A DNA stretch of 64,000 bases, from contig CM106586.1 of assembly GCA_048013815.1 (NCBI GenBank), positions 868,001 to 932,000 on the forward strand. The letters run 5' to 3'. The translations under genes were made by a program, and so were the position numbers. A model generated the notes under the pieces. It worked only from the letters and a program-made list of their open reading frames with translations, did no database searches and was not told where the DNA came from. Positions 45,777 to 54,654 of the stretch are shown here, piece after piece (positions within the stretch are counted from its first letter, which is position 1; each line of letters begins with the position of its first letter). This stretch comes from Setoptus koraiensis (lineage: Eukaryota; Arthropoda).

Positions 45777-46323
45777 AAATACCCCAATTGTGTTATCGTT
45801 AGTTTATTTTACTTTTTGTGATGTTTGTTAATCGAATTCTACAATTGGTCTGTCTATATTTTTCTCGCTTCAAGTCCATCTTCACTCTCCATACGCTTGC
45901 GCATGCGCATCCGCTCTGAACGAGTGTAACACGACGTTGGATTGTCTAACTCCAACACACACACACATCGAAAAGCCGAATTCAAAAGTTGATCAATCGA
46001 AAATGTTCGTGCAAATAGCCTTAGTTTAGATCAGCTTCATTGCAATACTTGGAAACGTTGGTGGCGAGATTCCATACAAATTTAGGAAGGTGTCACCAGT
46101 CCGATGGAACTATCGGGAGGCTCCAGTACGCTGTTAAAAATTACAATGTTTGGGTTAACGCGATCAATTACCAGAACCCATGTGCTCAGGAGCTCATAAG
46201 ATTCATCAACTACGACAACGATGAAGCCAGGGACGCTTTCGTTAGAATTGTAACAGCTATTTTAACGAGAAAGTAATTCAGCCATTGATATCATTTTGCC
46301 CTGAAAAACCAGTTGCAAAGCTA
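45777..46323 (+). other. Unassigned stretch with a 78-codon frame
   Basis: The frame 46040-46276 ends RFINYDNDEARDAFVRIVTA and looks protein-like, but I cannot name it. A CGCTTGCGCATGCGCATCCG palindromic stretch lies near 45892 and a short (CA)n at about 45955. It could be host DNA or a decayed element gene. Confidence 0.3.
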
Positions 46324-46764
46324 ACAAGTGATACTGATTCCGTCAGTATCTCGAGCGCTTAATTTTTTGGATAGACAAGTATCGTTGGAATATGGATGCG
46401 AGTTTGTGACACCATGTCAGAGAGAATAAGTGAACAGCCTGCAGAGCCAGCTATCTACACACGAGACTGTGAAGCAACAACATAAATTTTGAACAGCTAG
46501 AATGTGATGATGAGGTGGCAGACTTAGATTAAGATCATGTCTGTAGCTCACTGTGTATTAGGGAGCGTAGTGACTTAAGTCTCAATCAAGCTGTAGCTTA
46601 CTGTGTGCTGAGGAGGTGGAGCGACTCAAGTCTCATTCAGGCTGTAGCTTTCTGTGTGCTAAGGAGGGGGCGTGACTCAAAATTGTAGGCTTGTGTGTGG
46701 ATTGCCTCCTCCATTTAGGATCCAACATCACTACATCATTAGCGCTTGATTAAAATTAAGCGCT
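46324..46764 (-). mobile_element. Short HINE element, complete by its ends
   Basis: The hairpin end is at 46324-46365, two 60-bp units lie at 46540-46690, and the blunt end AATTAAGCGCT closes at 46764. It is about 440 bp, the most compact complete copy in the window. Confidence 0.75.
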
Positions 46765-48658
46765 AACAAGACACACGAGGAGCGTACTGAAGTTTGTGGG
46801 AGAATTCTTAGGAATGAATTTCCCACACGCTCGATTATTATTCATGGTTACAGAAACGATTGTCAACTGTTTAGGAAAATTCAGCACAGGAGTTGTGAGC
46901 CGTCCAATGTTTTCTTTAGCTGATACGGAGACAGAGTCGAGGGAGCAATTTCACCAGGTGAAAGAAGAATCAAGCCAGCAAATGAGTTCAAAACCTCGTC
47001 AACTTATCAATCCAAACGAATTTGTATCTGGTTACTTTTTAGCGCTTAATTTTAATTAAGTAGCTATTGATGTGGGTCGGATGGATACGTTTATTCACGT
47101 GGGTAGAACAAATCAGTGCTTTTTTTAACTAGAAAAAAAAAGCACGGTGTAAGCTGTACTATGAGAAATAAACTAGATAAATTTAGAACACTCAAAGCTT
47201 ACAATGTTGATTAGTTAAATTTAGCACACAGAATGCTATGCGCGCGAAAACTAACTAGACGCGATTAGCACGCTCAATGCTGCGATGCTATCTAGATGAA
47301 TCTAGCACAGCAGAAGGCTAGCTGTCTTCAATTCTGATTTAGTGCACTGGAAGCTAGAGCCGTCAGAACTAGAAGATTGTAGAACAGTAGATGCTATTCA
47401 GAATAACTACTGCTTTGCAGCACTGTTGATGCTATTGTAGATAAAACTAGACGCGATTAGCACGCTCAATGCTGCGATGCTATCTAGATGAATTCAGCAC
47501 AGCAGAAGGCTAGCTGTCTTCAATTCTGATTTAGTGCACTGGAAGCTAGAGGTGTTGGAACTAGGAGATAACAGCACAGCAGAAACTACTCAATATAACT
47601 AGTAACTCCTTCCAGTATTTATGATACGCTTAGTAATACTGGGCGTGAGTATCACACAAGGAAGGTTGCGTGCGATCTAATCATCAGATGAATATTATAT
47701 CTGAGGGTGAAATGTCTACCAGATGAATTGAGCGTAGCAGAAGAATGGGTTATAGTCCCGAAGAGCGCCACACTTTTTTCGGGGTATTTTGGATATTTTT
47801 GGGTGGGGTATTGTACCCTGATACCGCGATAGGTATTCCGGAAGTGCGGAAATTCTTGGTTCCCGAGATAACCGAGGTAACGTTCTATGGGCGTTTCTCG
47901 ATACCCGACAGCCGCTTGGGGATTTGCGGGTATTTTTTCGGGGTAATTTTTGGTACCTCGATGAAGTCGCGTCCAATACAGCAAGGAATAGTAGAAATAG
48001 ACCTTAGCTTCGCTCTGATTGTGATGGGTCCAAGAACTCGGCCTGCGGCCTCGTAATCTGGAGGCCGTCACATCTCCGTCGTCGCTCCCGCGACGACTTC
48101 GTGCGACGGGAACCCTTCGGGTAGGGTTGATGAGCGCTTCGGGTATCGGGCTGCGCCCTCTACCCTCCGCTCACGTGACTGCAATCCCTACCCTGTCAAA
48201 AGAGATGATCAGACTGCGAACTGTGAAGCCCAAGATTTCACAGCATCCCATCGAATGCGCAGGCTTCAGATTTAACAGTTCATCAATCAGCGTAATTCCG
48301 ACCGATTGCGCAAGTATAGCTTCTGGCAGGTCGTCTGATGACGGCATTCCATCGAACAAAGACCCGTTCGCTGAACTCGCTAAGATCATGCGCATAGAAT
48401 AGCAAGCAAGAGGTGAAAACCAACAAAAACGGCCCTTATCAGGGCAACCCCAACTTTTAACAACTTTCTCTTGGTTTTTCCCAGAGATCTCGAGAACCGC
48501 GCGTTCAACATGGCTGAAACTGATGGCGTTGTGCTCAGCATGCTTGAATCTACCAGTGTACCGAGTTTTGAGTCTGTATCTCAAAGTTTTATTAAAACCG
48601 GAACCGGAAGTTTCCGCACTTCCGGACCACTCAATTTGTACTAAGGGGGCCCTACGGA

Positions 48659-48775
48659 TTTTTTCAATTAGATTTTTTAAAAAATCTAATTGAAAAAATC
48701 CTAATTAAAATCTAATTGAAAAAATCCTCATTAAAATCTAATTGAAAAAATCCTAATTAAAATCTTATTGAAATC
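48659..48775. repeat. AT-rich short tandem repeat
   Basis: About four units of AATCTAATTGAAAAAATCCT follow a short perfect palindrome (AGATTTTTTAAAAAATCT) at the left edge of the cargo. Confidence 0.7.
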
Positions 48776-49739
48776 TGTCACGTTGATTCACTCTTTGTTC
48801 AAAATCCCTATTTCCTCTCATTCTTCTCTTTTGTAAATTGTATTCAGGCATTAGTTTTGGATAGTTGTCATTGGCCTGCCTGTATGTAATTTTTCTGGCA
48901 GGCCCGTTCTTCATAATGAGGAGGACCTTAGTTTGGGGTCCTCCGTGTTGTTTTTCAGGCAGTGGCATCACTGCCTCAACTAAGGATGGGTTTGGGAGAG
49001 GGTCCAGCAAATTCTCAAACACCTCCATTTTTTTGCCAACATTTTGGGCTGGAGGTGCTTCTGAAGTGAGGGCTGTTGAATGCAGCATAGGCACCAAACT
49101 GCTCACTGAAAAGTCTATGTTAAAACTTGATTGTGATGTTGTTGCTGCTATTGATGTTGATGTTGATGTTGATGCTGTTGGTGTTGGTGTTGGTGTTGGT
49201 GTTGGTGTTGGTGTTGGTGTTGGTGTTGGTGTTGGTGATGGTGATGGTGTTGGTGATGGTGTTGGTGATGGTGATGGTGATGGTGTTGGTGTTGGTGCTG
49301 GTGCTGGTGCTGGTGCTGGTGCTGGTGCTGGTGCTGGTGCTGGTGCTGGTGCTGGTGCTGGTGCTGGTGCTGGTGCTGGTGCTGGTGCTGGTGATGGTGA
49401 TGGTGATGGTGATGGTGCTGGTGCTGGTGCTGGTGCTGGTGCTGGTGCTGGTGCTGGTGCTGGTGCTGGTGCTGGTGCTGGTGCTGGTGCTGGTGCTGGT
49501 GCTGGTGCTGGTGCTGGTGCTGGTGCTGGTGCTGGTGCTGGTGCTGGTGCTGGTGCTGGTGCTGGTGCTGGTGCTGGTGTTGGTAGGGTTGAGGCAGTTG
49601 AGTATGAGTATAAATCAGAAATTAGGGACTCATCTATGAGTGATCTTGGTGTTTTCAATTTGTTTTTTTCTAAAAAGCATGTGGCGAGCTCTGTAAATAG
49701 GTGAGCTATTTTTTCATTCAGAATGTATTCTTTATCCAT
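48765..49739 (-). CDS. Ala-Pro repeat protein carried in a MITE
   Basis: From the ATG at 49739 the frame reads an amino segment of about 50 residues ([20 protein letters not shown]). It is followed by about 130 residues of Ala-Pro and Thr/Ser-Pro dipeptides, then a unique carboxy part with [18 protein letters not shown]. The repeat is the GGTGCT hexamer array on the plus strand. Both unique parts look like genuine protein but I recognise no family. No homologous ORF is present in the two sister MITEs. It may be a captured host gene whose repeat expanded. Confidence 0.45.
   Translation of the reverse strand: MDKEYILNEKIAHLFTELATCFLEKNKLKTPRSLIDESLISDLYSYSTASTLPTPAPAPAPAPAPAPAPAPAPAPAPAPAPAPAPAPAPAPAPAPAPAPAPAPAPAPAPSPSPSPSPAPAPAPAPAPAPAPAPAPAPAPAPAPAPAPAPTPTPSPSPSPTPSPTPSPSPTPTPTPTPTPTPTPTPTPTASTSTSTSIAATTSQSSFNIDFSVSSLVPMLHSTALTSEAPPAQNVGKKMEVFENLLDPLPNPSLVEAVMPLPEKQHGGPQTKVLLIMKNGPARKITYRQANDNYPKLMPEYNLQKRRMRGNRDFEQRVNQRDRFQ
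49182..49590 (+). repeat. GGTGTT / GGTGAT / GGTGCT hexamer minisatellite
   Basis: About 65 hexamers fall in blocks: GGTGTT, then GGTGAT mixed, then GGTGCT, interrupted once by four GGTGAT. On the minus strand they encode Thr-Pro, Ser-Pro and Ala-Pro. Confidence 0.95.
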
Positions 49740-50397
49740 TTCTGCAAAAGAAGAGAGAGAGAAAAGGTGAGACGGTCAGATTGGGGTTGGTTGGGAAGGG
49801 GGTAAAATCGGCCGTCAACTCGTTGGCTATCACAGATATCACTCACATGATTCTGGGATATTACCGGGGGCACCACGAGGAGGTCGAGTTGTCCGACCGA
49901 TTTCAGCTAAGGAGTAGTCAGCTCCCGCCATTCCGCCCCCATCTTAACTATCCATTAAAACATCCTAAAATCATGGACAAAAAGCATTTGTACTGCCCCA
50001 GCTGCTGCCACATTTTTGCACATTAGAAGATCTATTCGCCCCTATTTATTGTGTTGAGAATATCTCAACACCTTGACATACGCTAATTGTCCATAATAAG
50101 AACGTCTGGGGCGAGTTCCACGCGAGATGAACGCGATGTTCACCCACGCGCAAATACACACTTTGTGAAGTTTGTGTGAAGTTTCATCTCAATAGAAGTG
50201 TGGCGCTCTTCGGGACTACACCCGAAGAATGGATGCAAACAAACGTTATTAGATACTCGGGGAGACAAATTGTAGATAACTAGGATATTTGATAAGTTAA
50301 CGTAGTGTAATTGTATCGACAGATCTCAACGAGAGAAATTATTTGATAATAATGACGATGAGTAATGGAGACAGAGCAGAGGATATGAGGAGCAACG

Positions 50398-51252
50398 GGG
50401 TGTTCTTGCGATTAGGTCCCAGCGCCGATCATCACGAAACTTGACACACGGGCCCCGCAGAGGCCCCACATCATGGATTAGGTGGTCCGGAAGTGCGGAA
50501 ACTTCTGGTTCCGGTTTTACATGAAGTTTAAGCTAGAGCTCTGAACATTGAGAATCAGGTAGATGACCTTCAGCGGAGCAGGATGGAATCTAAATCAATC
50601 CGGTATCACTTCCGGTTTGCTAGATATCGAGGTTCAACTGAAATTAGAGGTGCGGCCGGGCCTGTGCGGTTGCGGCAAGCGGGCCCATACTGTGCACAGA
50701 CTGCGCAACACCATGTATTAGCATGTAATTCAGTTGTTCCTACTTGTCTCATCCTTATTTTTTATTCGCCCCTTCATTTGTGGGTGGATTGCAGTCATGT
50801 GAGCGGAGGGTAGAGGGCGCAGCCCGATACCCGAAGCGCTCATCAACCCTACCCGAAGGGTTCCCGTCGCACGCAGTCGTCGCGGGAGCGACGACGGAGA
50901 TGTGACGGCCTCCAGAATACGAGGCCGAAGGCCGAGTTCTAAGAACAATTGCAGGCTCATCCCTGAGTGTAGCGAAGCATGAATTTGGCAACTTCCGGTC
51001 TCTCAACTCTTGGGATATCGCTATAACCAGAGAACCGGAAGTGGTAAAGAGCTAAAACTTATGTCATTGTGTTGATCGTCATCTGGAACGTCATTCTGAT
51101 GAGTTTCAACTCTCTAGAAGCAACTTAAGGTAAAACCGGAACCGGAAGTTTCCGCACTTCCAGACCACTTCTCCTGATGGTTTTGGGTCAAGATGAACCT
51201 GTACCGGAAGTTTCATCATAATCGGCGCTGGGACCTAATCGCTAGAACAACC
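50398..51252 (+). mobile_element. Superfamily-1 MITE, GCGATTAGGTCCC end variant
   Basis: This 855-bp element has a perfect 8-bp duplication, GAGCAACG (50390-50397 and 51253-51260). The ends are GGGTGTTCTTGCGATTAGG and, on the other strand, GGTTGTTCTAGCGATTAGG. The core at 50787-50940 has a GAA loop in its last stem (GGCC-GAA-GGCC). Confidence 0.88.
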
Positions 51253-51759
51253 GAGCAACGGAAACAATTTCAGATTGATGAAGAGAGAAAGAGGCAACAC
51301 GTCCGTTACAGGAAATTCACAAGAAGTATATTTATGATCTACGCCGACTGTAACAGAAACACTAGAAGCACATATTGACACTAGCATTGTAGTGGCGCTG
51401 TGCACGAATTATCACGAAAATTTAGTGGTGAGAACGTATTCAGAAATCATAATATTCACATGGACTGAGACATCCGGATATTTCCAATGCAGCGAAAACG
51501 GGGAATAAACTTTTGATCAAACTTGCACATATTGACACTTGCATTGTATCAGACATCTGTGCAAATTTTCACGAAAGTCTTACGGTGAGAACATTTGCCT
51601 AAATCAAGCTCTTCACCGAACGATATACAATGATTGCACACAGCGTAACATCTCTTCTGTCATAGATACATTCCATCACATGCTCGCCTCTCCATTCCAA
51701 CGTTACTATCCAAAAAATTAAGCGCTCGAGATACTGATTGAATCAGTATCACTTGTTTA

Positions 51760-52697
51760 CCAACCAAGAGGGGATTGGCCGAGCCTTCAATAACCATACA
51801 ATGCAAACCTTCAATACCACTTGGATTCAGATTGAGTTGAACAATATAATGGTTCAGCTCAATGAGATGAAGGTTGAGTGGCTCAACAATAAAGTCAGCC
51901 CTCATTTATTTGATCCCATTGGTATCAAAAGATTATGCGAATCACGAGAATATTGTAAGCACGCATCTCCAGTAGGATGCGTTACAGAAGGTGACAAAGC
52001 GACCTTCACCTACATAGCACCCAATCACGACCGTAATGTCCAGTTGATGACCGCACAGTATATACCGAGAATCGCCGAATTGAGTGGAGGCCGATTCTGT
52101 AGAATGAACTATGTGGGGCCAATGTCTGTTTAATATAACAAAGATCTTGGATGCGCGACACAGGTTTCGCCCTCCGCCCAAAATGAAGAAGTCATCGGAA
52201 ATGACGTCCACAGCGACTGCATTCGGTCGCTGTCGGACTTCGATTCGATTTTTTGGGAGGTGCGAACCTGTGTCTATGCTGAGGAAGACATCGGCAAGCT
52301 TGCCAAGCAGGTGGTGATACACGAATTCGATGAGTCGCTGATATATTGCTATCCAGGAACGATAAAACTGGATGGCATCGAGCGTAAATGCCCGGATTTT
52401 GTTCTTTCGATACCTGGAGGACACACCATCTTCTTCGAAGGTGTCAACAAAACAAATTCCATTGTTATCACCACTGGTATATAAACAAATTCGATCAACA
52501 TTGCTTTGGCGCCTCCAGAGTACAACTACCAGTCTAACGAATCATTCGATCGTGTATCTCAGTCGAACATGCATAGTATAATGTACTTTATTATTGGTGC
52601 TCTGGTTGTTACGCTGATAGCCGCCGGTGCTTATATGTACAAAATGTCTAAAATTCGACGGAGCGCAGAGTTGAAACAAGAGTGGTTGAACAAATAA
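51760..52697 (+). pseudogene. Envelope-like viral glycoprotein relic (fossil)
   Basis: This is a broken fossil of a membrane glycoprotein, with about two breaks. Its parts in order are a helical segment (about 51780-51900), Cys-containing ectodomain pieces (51930-52480, for example CVTEGDKATFTYIAP and CVYAEEDIGKLAKQ), and a single hydrophobic anchor at about 52578-52640 followed by a short basic tail. The layout of ectodomain, anchor and short cytoplasmic tail fits class I-like envelopes. These are found in arthropod genomes as chuvirus-type integrations or as envelope genes of retroelements. I cannot choose between them. It sits directly after a HINE end. Moderately old. Confidence 0.5.
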
Positions 52698-52909
52698 CCA
52701 ATGCCAAGGCCTCCAATTTTTACTCGTATTGGTATGATCTAAACGATAAAATACAAGTGATACTATTGAGATACGTCCATTAGTCATGCGCAATGCCGCT
52801 TTTGTATGTTCACATATATTGTCATATGTAACAGATTTGTTATTATTATTATTGTAGTAGTAGAGTTTTAGATACGATAGAATAAACATCTAAGTAATAT
52901 AAAAAAATA

Positions 52910-54650
52910 CAACAGATACTGATTCTGTCAGTATCTCGAGCGCTTAATTTTTTGGATAGACGAGTATCGTTGGAACATTGATGAGAGTATGTGACAACAT
53001 GTCAGAGATGAACATCTATGCCTGTCAGATCAGATTAGTCGGTCAACATGTGTATCACGTTGTGATAGGAACTTGAAGAACTTGTATATATTTTGTCATC
53101 TTTTCGGCTACTCTGATTCGACAGGCATAGATGTTCAACTCCGACATGTTATCACATACTCGCATCTATATTTGAACGATACTTGATCGCTGTGATGCAT
53201 CCGCATTTTCATGCACTATTTTATTTTCGAAAATCAGCCATAGTTTCCAAGTTTGTCAAGATAAAATTGCCAATTTTCGCACACTAGATAGCCATAGATA
53301 GACTGTTAGACAGTGCGAATTTGGTGGCTTTCGAATGAATTTTTCAATCTATATTTCTTGGAAACTTTAACACAGGATTTGAGAGACTCAAATCTCCATA
53401 GAGTTAACATGTGTAATGTTTAGATCCTCTAACATGGTAATCGAAAGACTCAAGTCTAAATCAAGCTGTAGTTCACTGTGTGCTGAGAAGGTGGAGCGAC
53501 TTAAGTCTGGAAATAGTGTGTAGCTTACTGTGTGCTGAGGAGGTGGATTGACTTAAGTCTCAATCAGGCTGTAGCTTTCGGTTATAGTAGCGAACAGCGA
53601 CCACGCCCAATTTGGGTATTTTAGGTATTTTTGGGTAGGGTATTGTACCTTGATACCCGAACAGGTATTCCGGAAGTGCGGAAATTCTTCGTTACCGAGA
53701 TACCCGAGGTACCGCATACTGGGTATTCTAGGCCATTTGAGGGCATATTGAGGGTACAATCGGCCGTACCCGCCCGCTCGGACATCCGGTCAGCTACTGA
53801 GGTCCTCACACTGAAGGTAGATCATTCATAGGAGCCACAGGAAAAGAATAAAAGCGGTCAAACTGAAGAAGCGTGGCCGGTGAGCGCGGCGCGGCGTTAA
53901 ACTGCGCCCGCAGTTAGTGAGACCACCCACCGAGTCCTAGCACCACTGAGGATTGAAGATTGAATATAGGCCGAGCCCTAACTTTTTCGACGCTTTCGAA
54001 CTAGCGGACCGTGCAGACTCGGGACTCAGCTCGTGCTGACCCCTATTCCGATTTTTACCGATTCGGCCTTCGGCCTCGCGAGCTTGCCTCGCTGCGGGCT
54101 GAGGGCTACGCCCTCAATCCTCCGCTCGAACCGAAAACTCCGGCCTTCGGCCGAGTAAATGTCACATACCCGAACATCAGAAAGAGTGCGAATGCGTGCC
54201 AAGCTGAGTGCGGCTCGTGAAACGTCAGATCTGACTCGAATTGCGTGACCGGAAGTTGGTCCAGCAGTAAATAGTGAATATCTTCTGAGTGGATGATTAT
54301 AGAGGTTGGATCGCAACTGCATGTTGAAGGTCACAACTGGACCTATTCGAAAATACCTAAATTTCCAGTCTGAGGCACTCCTGAGGCCCGGAAAATGCTT
54401 TTTCCCGTATCTCCGGAAGTAGGAATTTCCGCACTTCCGGACCTCCAAAAATGTTCTTTAGGGCCGCTTCGCGGCCCTTGTGTGGAGTTTGAAGGAAATC
54501 GGGCTTGGTCGTTGTTCGCTACTACACCCTAGCTTTCTGTGTGCTAAGGAGGGGGCGTGACTCAAAATTGTAGGCTTGTGTGTGGATTGCCTCCTCCATT
54601 TAGGATCCAACATCACTACATCATTAGCGCTTAATTAAAATTAAGCGCTA
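52910..54650 (-). mobile_element. HINE element with nested MITE, bordering the virus-like locus
   Basis: The hairpin end is at about 52910-52955 (GATACTGATTCTGTCAGTATC). The blunt end AATTAAGCGCT closes at 54650. The 60-bp array is split by the MITE at 53580-54529. The stop codon of the virus-like ORF lies in an extra AATTAAGCGCT unit at 54652-54663. Confidence 0.75.
53580..54529. mobile_element. Superfamily-1 MITE, TAGTAGCGAACAGCGACC end variant
   Basis: This 950-bp element is flanked by an 8-bp duplication, TAGCTTTC (53572-53579 and 54530-54537). The left end is GGTTATAGTAGCGAACAGCG. The right end, reverse complemented, is GGGTGTAGTAGCGAACAACG. The core (54060-54150) is diverged but keeps GAA and GTA loops (GGCC-TTC-GGCC and GGGC-TAC-GCCC as read on the plus strand). 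Confidence 0.87.
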
Positions 54651-54654
54651 AAAA

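Larger units (their letters stand above)
47748..50223 (-). mobile_element. Superfamily-1 MITE, AGTCCCGAAGAG variant, copy 3, with 1.5-kb cargo
   Basis: A perfect 8-bp duplication, GAAGAATG, flanks it (47740-47747 and 50224-50231). The left end is GGTTATAGTCCCGAAGAG. The right end, reverse complemented, is GGGTGTAGTCCCGAAGAG. It matches copies 1 and 2 in reverse, with the core at 48028-48183. About 1.5 kb of foreign sequence (48660-50165) sits near the GGGTG end. No duplication flanks the cargo, so capture is as likely as insertion. Confidence 0.88.
47041..51756 (+). mobile_element. HINE element split by two nested MITEs
   Basis: The blunt end is at 47041 and the hairpin end closes at 51756. 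Removing the nested MITEs (47748-50223 and 50398-51252) leaves about 1.4 kb. Internal 192-bp repeats lie at 47290-47570 and the 156-bp type at 51410-51640. Left and right parts match the 5952-7227 element, confirming they were once contiguous. Confidence 0.8.

Noticed and set aside
49127-49639. Leu-Val repeat ORF on the plus strand
   Set aside because: It is simply the hexamer minisatellite read in another frame.
48865-49704. Gly-Ala repeat ORF on the plus strand
   Set aside because: Antisense reading of the Ala-Pro repeat gene. The minus frame has an ATG and unique ends on both sides.
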